DNA of 64,000 nucleotides. Source: Pseudomonadota bacterium (lineage in GTDB: Bacteria; Pseudomonadota; Alphaproteobacteria; Sneathiellales; Sneathiellaceae). Below the pieces are notes generated by a model. The model did not search any database, was not told the DNA's origin, and saw nothing but the letters and a program-made list of their open reading frames with translations. How positions within the stretch are numbered: position 1 is the stretch's first letter; every line of letters starts with the position of its first letter. The position numbers and the translations under genes were made by a program. Shown one piece after another: positions 46,352 through 55,962 of this stretch. The stretch covers positions 173,419 through 237,418 of the forward strand of contig JANSXH010000005.1 of NCBI GenBank assembly GCA_024743055.1, in the 5' to 3' direction.

Positions 46352-48018
46352 GCAATTCCCTGGGCGCGGTTGAGAATGGCCTCAAAGTCCGTTGTCTGAG
46401 GTAAGGTGCCATAAGCCCCGAACCACTGATTGCCAAGACGACTTTCACAAAAGGCCGTAGAAACGGCGCTTGGTGCGAAACGCACCAGCAAGGACGCCTG
46501 CCAGGCCAGCGCCATCATTTCCGTGACCCGCCGGGCCCGGGTTTCCATATCCCCAAGCTCCTCAAACTCCGCTTTCAAATTCTCAATAAAGCGGTCCAAA
46601 AGATCATTCATTCCGGCAGCCTGCCCAATTTCCTCCAAGAAGGCCGGCAGAGCTTCTTTATCCCGATGCATAGCGCGGAGGACATCCAGGCAGATCACAT
46701 TCCCCGATCCTTCCCAGATGCTGTTGACCGGCGCTTCCCGATAGAGACGCGGCAGAATGCTCTCCTCAATATAGCCAGGGCCGCCCAGGCATTCCATTGC
46801 CTCATAAATCATGCCCGGCGCCCGCTTGCAGATCCAGTATTTGCCAACCGCCGTGCCGATACGGGCCAGTGCTGCTTCCTTGGGGTCGGTCTCTCCTAGC
46901 CCGATGGCGCGCCCCAAACGCAGGAACAAGGTGGTCGCCGCTTCCGATTCGAGTGCCAAATCTGACAGCACATTCCGCATCAGCGGCTGCTGGATCAGCT
47001 TCTTCTGAAAGGCGCTGCGATGGGTCGCGTGATGCATCGCCTGCACGAGGGCTTGCCGCATCAGGCCGGAAGAGCCTACCGCACAGTAAAAACGGTTGCC
47101 GTTGACCATCTCGATAATCGTTCGAACGCCGCGCCCTTCCTCACCGACCATCACGCCCCAGACATCGACAAGCTCCATTTCACTGGAGGCGTTGGATTTA
47201 TTGCCGAGCTTGTCCTTCAGACGCTGAATAAACAGCCCATTTCGAGTGCCATCTGGCCGCCAGCGCGGCATTAAAAAACAGCTGAGGCCATTCTCCGTAT
47301 AGGCTAGGGTCAGAAAGCCGTCTGACATGGGCGCTGAACAGAAGAACTTATGGCCGGAAAGAATGTAGGGAGCGCCAATCCCTTCCTCCGCCCCTTCCGG
47401 ACGGGCCTGGGTCGAATTGGACCTCACGTCGGATCCTCCCTGCTTTTCCGTCATGAACATGCCAAGAGTAAGACTGGTTTTTTCTGATGCCGGAATATCC
47501 CTTGGGTCATATTCCGTCCTCATCAGACCGGGTAGCCAGTCCTTTGCCACAGAGGGCGTCGTCTTCAGCGCCGGGAAAACCGAATAGGTCATGGCCATAG
47601 GACAAAGAACACCGCCTTCAACCTGATTGAGCAGGTAGTTAAAGGCCCCATGGGCGACATGATTGCCTTCGCGTGGGTTATTCCAGGCAAATGTAGGGAC
47701 GTCATTGCCAATCGCCAGAGCCATCAGATCATGATAAGCCGGATGGAATTCGACCTGATTGATGCGCATGCCATTGCGATCAAAAGCCTTCATAACCGGA
47801 GGATTGGCATTGGCCTGATTGGCTTTCTCAACCGTCTCTTCCGCACCTGCAATTCTGCCGAATTCTGTGAGCGCGTCCAACGCCCAATCGGCTCCTTCCC
47901 GCTTCACCCCTTCAATCAAGGCGATATCGGTGGCGAAGAGGTCCTGATCGCCAATCGCTGGCGGCATGTTGGTCACATCATGGGTTGGCAAACTGGCGAT
48001 GGGGTTTCGGGGGTTCAT
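46348..48018 (-). CDS. acyl-CoA dehydrogenase, AidB-like
   Basis: 556 residues from ATG 48018 (AAGGAG 8 bp upstream), matching AidB-type length. MTEKQGGSDVRSNSTQA is the AidB-subfamily flavin segment; LSGHKFFCSAPMSDGFLTLA, CLGGPGYIEESILPRLYREA and EGSGNVICLDVLRA follow in the usual order. AidB of E. coli binds DNA and has weak isovaleryl-CoA dehydrogenase activity. In this acyl-CoA-rich setting a catabolic FAD dehydrogenase is at least as likely as a DNA-protection role. Confidence 0.92.
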   Translation of the reverse strand: MNPRNPIASLPTHDVTNMPPAIGDQDLFATDIALIEGVKREGADWALDALTEFGRIAGAEETVEKANQANANPPVMKAFDRNGMRINQVEFHPAYHDLMALAIGNDVPTFAWNNPREGNHVAHGAFNYLLNQVEGGVLCPMAMTYSVFPALKTTPSVAKDWLPGLMRTEYDPRDIPASEKTSLTLGMFMTEKQGGSDVRSNSTQARPEGAEEGIGAPYILSGHKFFCSAPMSDGFLTLAYTENGLSCFLMPRWRPDGTRNGLFIQRLKDKLGNKSNASSEMELVDVWGVMVGEEGRGVRTIIEMVNGNRFYCAVGSSGLMRQALVQAMHHATHRSAFQKKLIQQPLMRNVLSDLALESEAATTLFLRLGRAIGLGETDPKEAALARIGTAVGKYWICKRAPGMIYEAMECLGGPGYIEESILPRLYREAPVNSIWEGSGNVICLDVLRAMHRDKEALPAFLEEIGQAAGMNDLLDRFIENLKAEFEELGDMETRARRVTEMMALAWQASLLVRFAPSAVSTAFCESRLGNQWFGAYGTLPQTTDFEAILNRAQGIA

Positions 48019-48178
48019 TTTCAGGCTCCTTCTTTCGGAATTCTCGGGCCTTTCCCGCGGCCCGCTGCCATCTCTTTTTAGAGATTGTGCCATCCTTTCC
48101 CGGATCGGACAATAGCTTCCCATATAGCGCTATGCTATGTGTTTGCCAGTCTGGCTTTTTGATTAACGGGAATGAAAT

Positions 48179-49066
48179 ATGGATATCGACGGAGTCATCG
48201 CAGCTGTACCCACGGCTTTCACCTGCAACGGCGCCCTGGATGCGAACAAATTCGCTGCCCATTGCCAATGGTCGTTAGAGAACGGGGCAGATGGCCTCAA
48301 TATCCTCGGCACCACCGGAGAGGCCAATTCTCAATACCCCACCTTACGCAAAGAGGTGATGAAAGAAGCCGTAAACGCTGTAGGGCCCGAGCGTCTCATG
48401 GTAGGAACGGCGACCCCGGATTTTGAAACCACACTGGAGCTTACCCGATATGCTGATGAGCTCGGGTATCCAGTGGCATTGTTGCTGCCCCCCTATTACT
48501 ACAAACCTCTGGCCGACTCGCAATTGTTTGGCTGGTTTCAGCAGCTGGATGCAGCCCTTGGCGATGCGTCTATCCAAATCTACCTCTATAATTTTCCGGC
48601 GTTAACCGGCATTCCTTATCCCGTGCCTGTTATCGAAGCCCTCGTAAAAGAGTTACCGGATCGTATCAAAGGAATTAAAGATTCCTCAGGCGACTTGCCA
48701 TATTGCCGGGAGATCGTCGCCAAAATACCGGAGTTTAAGGTTTTCCCCAGCAGCGAGACCTGTCTGGGCTCGGCTCGTACAGACGGCTTTGCCGGTTGTA
48801 TCTCGGCATCCGTCAATGTAACGGCACCGCTTTGCGAAAAAGTCTGGCATGGTAGCAGGACTCCCGATGATACTCTGCTTGAGGATATCAGCTTCATACG
48901 TCAAAGCATGGCCTCAGTCCCATTGATACCTGCGGTCAAATACCTGATCAGCCTGCGCGAAGGAACTCCGGATTGGGAATTCCTTCGCCTGCCTCTAGAA
49001 CCCTTAACAATCGAGCAGAAACACGCTCTCGAAGCTGCGGTTCATAAACTCGGCTATCGGACCTAA
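48179..49066 (+). CDS. DHDPS/N-acetylneuraminate lyase-family aldolase
   Basis: 295 residues. (Beta/alpha)8 class I aldolase: ILGTTGEANS with the GTTGE pyruvate-binding loop (44-48), Tyr137 in YLYNFPALTG, Schiff-base Lys167 in IKGIKDSSGD. The housekeeping dapA product normally keeps an arginine for aspartate semialdehyde that is not evident here, so a catabolic aldolase or dehydratase acting on a 2-oxo acid is more likely. Stands alone on the plus strand; its stop shares CTAA with the opposing acyl-CoA synthetase gene (49063-49066). Confidence 0.88.
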   Translation: MDIDGVIAAVPTAFTCNGALDANKFAAHCQWSLENGADGLNILGTTGEANSQYPTLRKEVMKEAVNAVGPERLMVGTATPDFETTLELTRYADELGYPVALLLPPYYYKPLADSQLFGWFQQLDAALGDASIQIYLYNFPALTGIPYPVPVIEALVKELPDRIKGIKDSSGDLPYCREIVAKIPEFKVFPSSETCLGSARTDGFAGCISASVNVTAPLCEKVWHGSRTPDDTLLEDISFIRQSMASVPLIPAVKYLISLREGTPDWEFLRLPLEPLTIEQKHALEAAVHKLGYRT

Positions 49067-50949
49067 GAGCTCCAGGTCACTTCATGTCGAACGGTATAGG
49101 GATCAAGTTTTTCCTTGATCTGCGCCCGCACCGCTGCCTCATCACCCCCACTGGCAGCAACAGTGGCCATGGTGCCGTGAATGGCATGGTTATCGACCGT
49201 GATCTCGATGCCCACACCTTCCTTTCGAAGCTCCTCAAGTTCTGCCCCAAATACCTTGCTGACAGCGCTCTGGCGTAAAGCTGGCTTGAAGATCTTACCA
49301 ACGCCTGTAAGCGGCATGGCATCCAGAATAAGAATATCAGCAGGATTAGCAGCCCTTTCCGGGATTCGTTCGCGGGCAAATTCCCGCAATTCGTCGACAG
49401 TGGCATTCATGTCCGGCTTAAACTGGACATAGGCGATGGGCATTTCACCCGCATAAGAATCAGGCTGGCCAACCGCAGCAGCAAGCTCCACTGACGGATG
49501 CTCATGCAGCGCTTCCTCGATAATTGACGGGTCGATGTTATGGCCACTGCGAATGATAAGATCCTTGGCCCGGCCTGTCAGCCAGACATACCCTTCCGCA
49601 TCAATCCGGCCCAGATCACCGGAAACAAGCCAGCCGTCACTGGTGAAGGCGTTCTGATTAAACTCCGCCTGAACATAGCCCGGCATGACGCAGACACCTT
49701 TCATGACAATCTCACCAATCTCATTAGTGTCCACTTCCCGGGTAATGTTGCCGCTGTCATCCAGCACCACTGCCTTGATGTCAACATAGGGAAGCCGCAT
49801 CCCGACAGAGCCAAACCGGGCTTCTCCCTGTTGCGGCTGCATGGTGGTGAAGGAGGTAACTTCGGTCATGCCGTACCCCTCCATCATTGGGACACCCGAT
49901 TGCTCGGATATGGCCTTGAGAACCTCCACTGGCGCCGCAGATCCGCCTGTCAATCCAACCCGTAAGGAACTGATATCAGCATCGCCGATGGGAATATTCA
50001 ATAAGGCAGAAAGCATTGTTGGCACGGCACCGAGGAGGGTAATTCCGTATTTCTCCACCAGGCGCCAATAGTTGCCAATCACCAGAGGATCCCGGAATCC
50101 CATTGGGCTGGCAATAACCAGGGTTCCGCCGTTCAGGAGGGGAACCAAACCCGCAACGATCGAGCCGCTGATATGGAAAAGCGGCAAACCAGCCAGAATG
50201 ACGTCATCCGTTGTGTATCCCATTCCGAAACCGGTAGAGGCAATTTGAGAGAGCTGCATGCGGTTAGTGTGGGGTGCCAGTTTTGGAACGCCGGTCGTCC
50301 CGCCTGTATGATAATAGCCAACTACATCATCGAGCCCTCTTCCTTCTATCCCGGCAATACTGGCTCCGTCATGTCCGGCGAGAGACTGATCAAAGGGGAG
50401 AATTTTCTCACTATCACATTCCGAGCTGCCGCCGAGCACAAAGACAGCCTTTAGCTCTGGCATGTTTTCGATGAGATAAGCTGCCTTTTCCCAGAGTTCC
50501 GGGCTAAGTGCCTGCCCCGTCGCCACGAGAATTTTGGCTTTGGCTGCTTTGGCAATGCCGAGAATATGCTCTGGCTCCAATAACGGATTGACGGCATTGA
50601 CAATGCCGACCGCTTCAGCGCCCAGGGTCGTGAATATCGCTTGCGGACAGAGCGGCAGCAAATGCGTCACGGCTTCATCCGCTTCCAATCCCGCCGCTTT
50701 GAACATATTGGCAGTTTGATTAACCCGCCCGAGAAGTTGAGCGTAGCTGATAGTGATACCATCACCCATGGGATCACCCGGCGGCGCAGCAATCAAAGCC
50801 GGATCATCGGCGGAAGCACCAACCCTCGCGACTAACGCGTCATAGACGGTTTGGTACGGTATGCGCTCATCTACGGAGACAGTTTCAAATTGCTCTACAT
50901 CAGCCAGGCTTGAAAAAGGCAAGTTAAAGTTCTTTACGGCGTCGGTCAT
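49063..50949 (-). CDS. acyl-CoA synthetase (AMP-forming, ANL superfamily)
   Basis: 628 residues. AMP-binding motif YYHTGGTTGVPKLAPHTNRM, MMEGYGMTEVTSF, GDLGRIDAEGYVWLTGRAKD and IIRSGHNIDPSIIEEAL; the catalytic lysine is in TGVGKIFKPAL. Longer than average, with a C-terminal extension of about 60 residues after the usual domain. Activates a carboxylic acid to its CoA ester through an acyl-adenylate. GGAGG precedes the ATG. It could feed the crotonases, MaoC protein and acyl-CoA dehydrogenase encoded nearby, but it is a separate transcription unit. Confidence 0.93.
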   Translation of the reverse strand: MTDAVKNFNLPFSSLADVEQFETVSVDERIPYQTVYDALVARVGASADDPALIAAPPGDPMGDGITISYAQLLGRVNQTANMFKAAGLEADEAVTHLLPLCPQAIFTTLGAEAVGIVNAVNPLLEPEHILGIAKAAKAKILVATGQALSPELWEKAAYLIENMPELKAVFVLGGSSECDSEKILPFDQSLAGHDGASIAGIEGRGLDDVVGYYHTGGTTGVPKLAPHTNRMQLSQIASTGFGMGYTTDDVILAGLPLFHISGSIVAGLVPLLNGGTLVIASPMGFRDPLVIGNYWRLVEKYGITLLGAVPTMLSALLNIPIGDADISSLRVGLTGGSAAPVEVLKAISEQSGVPMMEGYGMTEVTSFTTMQPQQGEARFGSVGMRLPYVDIKAVVLDDSGNITREVDTNEIGEIVMKGVCVMPGYVQAEFNQNAFTSDGWLVSGDLGRIDAEGYVWLTGRAKDLIIRSGHNIDPSIIEEALHEHPSVELAAAVGQPDSYAGEMPIAYVQFKPDMNATVDELREFARERIPERAANPADILILDAMPLTGVGKIFKPALRQSAVSKVFGAELEELRKEGVGIEITVDNHAIHGTMATVAASGGDEAAVRAQIKEKLDPYTVRHEVTWSS

Positions 50950-51060
50950 CCATTCCTCCCAAAAGGCGCCTTCTTGCTTATTTTAGATTGGCGCGTGTTA
51001 ACCAAAGTCCCAGAACTGTATGATGCCACAACCACCTGTACAGACAAGGATAATCGGAGA

Positions 51061-51675
51061 TTATCTGATTGATGGAAAACCTTTGTACCAGTCCTTATGG
51101 CTGCCGCTGTGATTTGCCATACCCGGCTTGGTCAGGCACCCTTTAGGGGCGATATAGCTGTCGATGCGGTGGCTCGGACGTTCATGCCAACCAATATTGA
51201 AGGCCGCCATTTTCGGATAGAAATACAGGCTGCCATAGGGCAGATGATCATGGATCCACCAGGCCAGGGACCGCCAGTCAGCTCCTTTCTCATATCGATC
51301 AGCAAACCAGGGAATGACAATACAGGCCATAGCCCCGGCATGGCCGTTTTTATCGCGCCGGTCCCAGATATGACGGGAGGCGCCGCGTTCGTTCCGGGCG
51401 CAATTGAGGTTATGGATATTGCCAAAAGCATTGACCTCGGCACAGCGGTAGGCGCCGCGAATACGAAGGGGTCCAAAAGCTTCCTGCAGCGGTTCCAGCA
51501 ATTCCGTGGCCAGTTGACGCCCCGCCCAGATGGCGAGATCAGGGTCATCCGGGATATTGGACATGCCATAAAAACTGGCTATTTCCGAATGCAGAAAATC
51601 GCGCATGAAGAAAGACTTGGACAACCTCACCCGCCCGAGATTTTCAAGCCCCCGCATGGATTTTGGTTTTTTCAA
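51061..51675 (-). CDS. hypothetical protein resembling peptidase M15-type proteins
   Basis: 204 residues, not confidently assigned. The arrangement MRDFLHSEIASFYGMSN, LLEPLQEAFGPLRIRGAYRC, SRHIWDR and a later W-rich part (SLAWWIHDHLPYGSLYFYP) resembles M15A/DUF882 zinc peptidases (PLR..FG.....SGYR; H....D; H), with His and Asp possibly acting as metal ligands. No signal peptide is seen. It overlaps the polysaccharide-deacetylase gene upstream by 4 bp (51672-51675), so the two are coupled. A cell-wall function is possible, but a phage-like or metabolic role is not excluded. Confidence 0.6.
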   Translation of the reverse strand: MKKPKSMRGLENLGRVRLSKSFFMRDFLHSEIASFYGMSNIPDDPDLAIWAGRQLATELLEPLQEAFGPLRIRGAYRCAEVNAFGNIHNLNCARNERGASRHIWDRRDKNGHAGAMACIVIPWFADRYEKGADWRSLAWWIHDHLPYGSLYFYPKMAAFNIGWHERPSHRIDSYIAPKGCLTKPGMANHSGSHKDWYKGFPSIR

Positions 51676-52517
51676 TGTCCGCCTCCTGCGCCCCGACGCG
51701 CAACAAACGCATCCATTGCGGCTTCCATGGTCAGAAACTCCGCTCCTTTTTCAGCCAGCGATTTAATCAATTCTTCCAGCATCAACATCCGATGGCCGCG
51801 GCCGATACAGAAGGGATGACAGGTATAGGTGAGAATTCCCCAGTCGAGCTTGCGCCTCAGATATTCGAAATCACCCAGCCAATTGGCCAGAACCGCGTCG
51901 GTTGCTCGTAATCCCGGGGTGACCGAGGTTTTTGTCCTCACATATTCGAAATGGGGGAAGTCGTCGGTGGTCCAACTAATGGGCATCTCAATAAGCTCAC
52001 TGGCCGGGCCGAAATCGACCCGGGCATCCGCATGAATAACATCGCCGGTGCGGGCATAATAGGGTGTGTAGTCATCACCCATCATACTGCTGTCATAACG
52101 AAAGCCCTGGGCCAGCAACAGCTCGACACTATGAGAGCTGAGGTCCCAGGAAGGGGATCGATAGCCACGCGCCTTCTGGCCGCAAAGCTGCTCGATCGCT
52201 TCATTACCAAGGGCAAGTTGGTCTTGCTCCTCTTCATAGGAAAGCGAGGCGGGCGGGATATGGGACCAGCCGTGATGACCGATTTCATGGCCGGCCTCGG
52301 CGATCTGGACGCAAATCTCCGGATAGGTCTTGATGGTCACGCCGGGAATAAACCAGGTACTTTTTATGCCATATTCTTTCAGCAGATCGAGCACTCGGCC
52401 GGTGCCAACAGCGCCAAACTCGCCCCGCGATAGCAGGGTTGGTGTTGTCCGCCCTTTAATAATCCAGCTTGATACGGCATCGAAATCGAAACTCAGGCAG
52501 GCGATGTGACGGGTCAT
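51672..52517 (-). CDS. polysaccharide-deacetylase-family (carbohydrate esterase 4) protein
   Basis: 281 residues from ATG 52517 (GGGGAG upstream). NodB homology: first Asp pair in CLSFDFDAVSSW, the zinc motif HEIGHHGWSHIPP (H-x3-H) and RGYRSPSWDLSSHSVELLL as the third motif. No signal peptide, so it probably works in the cytoplasm; cytoplasmic members include PuuE-type allantoinases and other amide hydrolases. That makes an amidase on a small molecule as likely as sugar de-N-acetylation. Pairs with the overlapping M15-like gene. Confidence 0.85.
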   Translation of the reverse strand: MTRHIACLSFDFDAVSSWIIKGRTTPTLLSRGEFGAVGTGRVLDLLKEYGIKSTWFIPGVTIKTYPEICVQIAEAGHEIGHHGWSHIPPASLSYEEEQDQLALGNEAIEQLCGQKARGYRSPSWDLSSHSVELLLAQGFRYDSSMMGDDYTPYYARTGDVIHADARVDFGPASELIEMPISWTTDDFPHFEYVRTKTSVTPGLRATDAVLANWLGDFEYLRRKLDWGILTYTCHPFCIGRGHRMLMLEELIKSLAEKGAEFLTMEAAMDAFVARRGAGGGH

Positions 52518-52693
52518 TATGTCTCTCCCCATTTATTGGTTGTTGTGACAAGGATCCGGGTCTTAATGAGAGTAGCTTCCCTTGCTGCCCGCTGCAATCA
52601 CAACGCAGCTTAAAATGGCAGGTTGCATTAGCCGCTCGTTTCGATTTAATGGGGTCAGACTGTCCTTTGTCCAATTAATGCGGAGGGTGTGCC

Positions 52694-53800
52694 ATGAGTT
52701 TTTCGAAGATCGCTGTTCTCGGCCTTGGTAATGTGGGAGCTCTGGCCGCCACCTTGCTTGATGAGGCGGGGTTCGAGGTCACCGGAATTGATAGCCGGAA
52801 ATTGCGGACGAAGTTTCCTTTTACAGTACTGTCGGCAGATATCTCGTCGACCGCAGATCTATCAGAAACTTTGAAGCCCTATGACGCGGTTCTCTCCTGC
52901 CTTCCCTATTTCCTGAATATTGATGTGGCCAACGCGGCCCATGCGCTTGGTATTCATTATTTTGACCTGACGGAGGACGTCCCAACCACCCAGGCTATTC
53001 TCGAACTCAGTCCCAGCGCTCAGGCAGCGATGGCGCCGCAATGTGGCTTGGCGCCGGGATTTGTCGGGATCGTCGGCTCAAGCCTGGCGGAGCAGTTTGA
53101 TCATATCCGCTCCATCCGCCTACGGGTCGGGGCGTTGCCGCAGCATCCGACGGGTCTGTTGGGTTACGCCTTTAACTGGTCGCCCGAAGGAGTGGTCAAT
53201 GAATATCTCAATGACTGCGAAGTGATTGAGGAAGGCGCGCGCAAATGGGTCTCGCCGATGGAATGGGTTGAAACCGTGTTTATCGATGGCAAGAAACTGG
53301 AAGCCTTCACGACCTCCGGCGGCCTCGGTACCATGTGCGAAACCTATGAAGGCAAGATTGATAACCTCGATTACAAAACCATGCGCTATCCGGGCCATGT
53401 CAAACTGATGAACTTCTTCTTCCATGAGTTATTGATGCGTGAGGACAGAAAGAAGGCCGGTGAAATCCTGACCCACGCCAAACCGCGGGTCGATGATGAT
53501 GTGGTCTATGTCCATACCTCGGCGGAGGGGGATATTCAGGGCCGGCTGCAACGAAAAGAGTTTGTCCGCTCTTATTATCCGTTGGAAATCGGCGGTCGGA
53601 CCTGGACGGCCATCGCCTGGACAACAGCAGCCTCAGTGTGCGGGGTAATCGAGATGGTCAGGGACGGTAAACTGCCAAACAAAGGTTTTATCCACCAGGA
53701 AAAAATTCCGCTACAACCCTTCCTGGAAACCCCGACCGGAAGCTTGTTTGAAAAGGCAGCGAAAGAGACCCAGACCCTTTCAGTTGCCAGCAGCCTTTAA
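52694..53800 (+). CDS. saccharopine-dehydrogenase-family NAD(P) oxidoreductase
   Basis: 368 residues. N-terminal Rossmann domain AVLGLGNVGALAATLLDEAG; VLSCLPYFLNIDVANAAHAL and HYFDLTEDV are characteristic of lysine 6-dehydrogenase/saccharopine-dehydrogenase-like enzymes. MAPQCGLAPGFVGIVGSSL starts the catalytic domain. It catalyses reversible oxidative deamination or condensation of an amino acid; the substrate, perhaps lysine-like, is not determined. Shine-Dalgarno GGAGG. Its TAA shares TTAA with the opposing MAPEG gene. Confidence 0.87.
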   Translation: MSFSKIAVLGLGNVGALAATLLDEAGFEVTGIDSRKLRTKFPFTVLSADISSTADLSETLKPYDAVLSCLPYFLNIDVANAAHALGIHYFDLTEDVPTTQAILELSPSAQAAMAPQCGLAPGFVGIVGSSLAEQFDHIRSIRLRVGALPQHPTGLLGYAFNWSPEGVVNEYLNDCEVIEEGARKWVSPMEWVETVFIDGKKLEAFTTSGGLGTMCETYEGKIDNLDYKTMRYPGHVKLMNFFFHELLMREDRKKAGEILTHAKPRVDDDVVYVHTSAEGDIQGRLQRKEFVRSYYPLEIGGRTWTAIAWTTAASVCGVIEMVRDGKLPNKGFIHQEKIPLQPFLETPTGSLFEKAAKETQTLSVASSL

Positions 53801-54192
53801 AAGAGAGTCGCTTGAAATCCCGGCAGAATAGCGAGGATGGAAGCGATAATCAAAGCGGTGAAAGTCAGCCCCATTCCCACTGTTCGGGTACCGGTAATTT
53901 CCGGTTGGCGGCTCATCCCGAAGGCATGACAGGCCCGACCGATCAGAAGAAGAATCCCAACGAAATGGATCAGGTAGATAGATATGTTCTGAAGCTCCGC
54001 CAGCGCCATCAGGATAATCACCAACGGCACATATTCCGAGAAATTCGCATGCACCCGGATCGCCCGCATAAGCAGCTTGTCTCCGGCATCGCCAAAACCG
54101 GCATGACAGGCCCGTCGCAGCTGAATGACCCGTAAACTCAAATAAAAATAAAACAGCCCCAAAAGTCCGGCGTAAAGAGGTGTGATCACCAT
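53797..54192 (-). CDS. MAPEG-family membrane protein
   Basis: 131 residues from ATG 54192 (GGAG upstream). Four helices, with LSLRVIQLRRACHAGFGDAG, LLMRAIRVHANFSEYVPLVI and IGRACHAFGMS, the RxHxNFxEYxP motif of MAPEG proteins (microsomal glutathione transferase-like). Inner-membrane, likely glutathione-dependent or of unknown role. A soluble GST-like gene follows on the opposite strand 147 bp away. Confidence 0.9.
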   Translation of the reverse strand: MVITPLYAGLLGLFYFYLSLRVIQLRRACHAGFGDAGDKLLMRAIRVHANFSEYVPLVIILMALAELQNISIYLIHFVGILLLIGRACHAFGMSRQPEITGTRTVGMGLTFTALIIASILAILPGFQATLF

Positions 54193-54339
54193 GTTGATTT
54201 CTCCAACCTGTTTCCTTTCGAATATGCCTCTTACGTCATGTACAAACATTCAGATCAGGACCAGTTGATTGACTGCCCGCTGGACCCGCTGCTCATATTG
54301 AAATAAGATTCCATATCTGCCGATAAAAAGGAGACAAGA

Positions 54340-55362
54340 ATGAGCAGTGCCCAAATCGACCGCTATACCCTCATCGGCTCAAATGGTTCCCCCTATTCTC
54401 TGAAAATGCGCTCCGTTATGCGCTATCGGCGCTTGCCTTTTGACTGGATCCTGAGGACGGATCGAAATATGGGCTTGCTCGCCGGCATGAAACCGGCGCT
54501 CGTCCCGGTGCTTGTCTTACCCGAAGATGGCAGCTTGCATCTCGACAGCACACCAATCATTGCCATGCTGGAGGAACGTCATCCCGATGAACGATCCGTC
54601 ATTCCCGAAAATCCCGCCCATGCCTTTCTCGCCCATCTGATCGAGGACATGGCGGATGAGTGGTGCACCAAGATGATGTTCCATTACCGATGGGCCTATG
54701 AAGCAGATATCAATTATGCAAGCCATTGGATTGCTGATGACTTCTTCCCTGATCTAACCGGTGAAAAACGCCATGCCGCCGCCCGTAAATTCGCCGACCG
54801 CCAGATCAGCCGCATGCCGCTGGTCGGCTGCACCCCGCATAATGCCCCGGTGATCGAGGCGGGATATCACCATATCCTGAAATTGCTGGAAAGCCATGTG
54901 GGACAGCATGAATTCCTGTTCGGTACCCGTCCCTCACTCGCCGACTTTGGCCTCTATGGCCAGTTCCGGGTGCTTGCCACAGACCCCACACCACTCGCCA
55001 TCATGCGAGCTGAAGCACAGCGAACGGAGAGTTGGCTCCGGCAGCTCGACGATGCCTCAGGCATTGAGGGGGACTGGGTTGATGACGACAGCCTGCCTGA
55101 GGCAACCAAGGGTCTGGTTAATTTCGCTGCAAAGGTTTATCTGCCGTTTCTGGCCGCCAACGCTGCTGCCATCGCGGCGGAGGAAGACGGATTTGAGCTT
55201 GAACTCTTGGGTCGGTCTTACGCGCAAGGCACTTTCGGCTATCAGGTCAAATGCCTCAACATGCTAAAGCAGCGATTTGCCGCGTTGGATTTGGAAGCTC
55301 AGGCCAAGGTTTCCAGCTATCTGGACGGCTCAAAAGCCATGGATATTCTAAGGCCGGACTGA
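54340..55362 (+). CDS. glutathione S-transferase-like two-domain protein
   Basis: 340 residues. N-terminal thioredoxin-like domain (IGSNGSPYSLKMRSVMRYRR, then PVLVLPEDGSLHLDSTPIIA with the SxxI glutathione site) and an alpha-helical C-terminal domain containing PSLADFGLYGQF. It is about 100 residues longer than typical GSTs because of a C-terminal extension. The reaction is unknown; it could conjugate or dehalogenate. AAGGAG precedes the ATG. Confidence 0.85.
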   Translation: MSSAQIDRYTLIGSNGSPYSLKMRSVMRYRRLPFDWILRTDRNMGLLAGMKPALVPVLVLPEDGSLHLDSTPIIAMLEERHPDERSVIPENPAHAFLAHLIEDMADEWCTKMMFHYRWAYEADINYASHWIADDFFPDLTGEKRHAAARKFADRQISRMPLVGCTPHNAPVIEAGYHHILKLLESHVGQHEFLFGTRPSLADFGLYGQFRVLATDPTPLAIMRAEAQRTESWLRQLDDASGIEGDWVDDDSLPEATKGLVNFAAKVYLPFLAANAAAIAAEEDGFELELLGRSYAQGTFGYQVKCLNMLKQRFAALDLEAQAKVSSYLDGSKAMDILRPD

Positions 55363-55430
55363 GCAAAGAGAGGCCAGCTGATTGTAGACACGGCTGGACA
55401 GATCAACCTGGGACAGGGTATATCTGCCTT

Positions 55431-55940
55431 ATGATAGGGAAATTCTTCAAGACTGTGTTTGGCCTCATCGCTGTCATTTTGGTGGTCTTGGCCATCCTTC
55501 GCCTGACCCCGTTCTGGGACGAGATGCTGCCGGCCGGTACAATTGAAAGCCCGGATTTCGCTTCCCTGACACCGCCGGCAACGCCGAACTGGTATTTGGT
55601 CTGCCCATCTGAGAAATGCCTGAACATATCGGCCCAGTCGGAAGCGCCGGATTTTGATGTCCCGGCTGAAAGACTGCGAAAGGTCGTTACGGCAATGGTC
55701 CAATCCTTGCCCAATGCCACCCTGGTGGAGGAGACACCGACGCGGCTATATGTGGTTGACCGAACAGCTTATGTCCGCTGGCCCGATCATGTTGTTATCG
55801 AGATCCTTCCCGTCGGCGAAAACGCCAGTACCCTGATTATCTTCAGCCGATCGCAATATGGACGGTCGGATTTTGGAGAGAATAAATCCAGGGTGGAGAG
55901 ATGGCTTTCTCGACTTGATCGGCTCCTCCCGGCTTCATAG
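55431..55940 (+). CDS. DUF1499-domain membrane-anchored protein
   Basis: 169 residues from ATG 55431. An N-terminal helix (VFGLIAVILVVLAILRLTPF) anchors a DUF1499 domain: CPSEKCLNISAQSEAPDFDV, LYVVDRTAYVRWPDHVVIEI and IIFSRSQYGRSDFGENKSRV are the usual family text. Function unknown. It lies 68 bp after the GST-like gene. Confidence 0.8.
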   Translation: MIGKFFKTVFGLIAVILVVLAILRLTPFWDEMLPAGTIESPDFASLTPPATPNWYLVCPSEKCLNISAQSEAPDFDVPAERLRKVVTAMVQSLPNATLVEETPTRLYVVDRTAYVRWPDHVVIEILPVGENASTLIIFSRSQYGRSDFGENKSRVERWLSRLDRLLPAS

Positions 55941-55962
55941 CGCTAACTACTATTACAATGTA

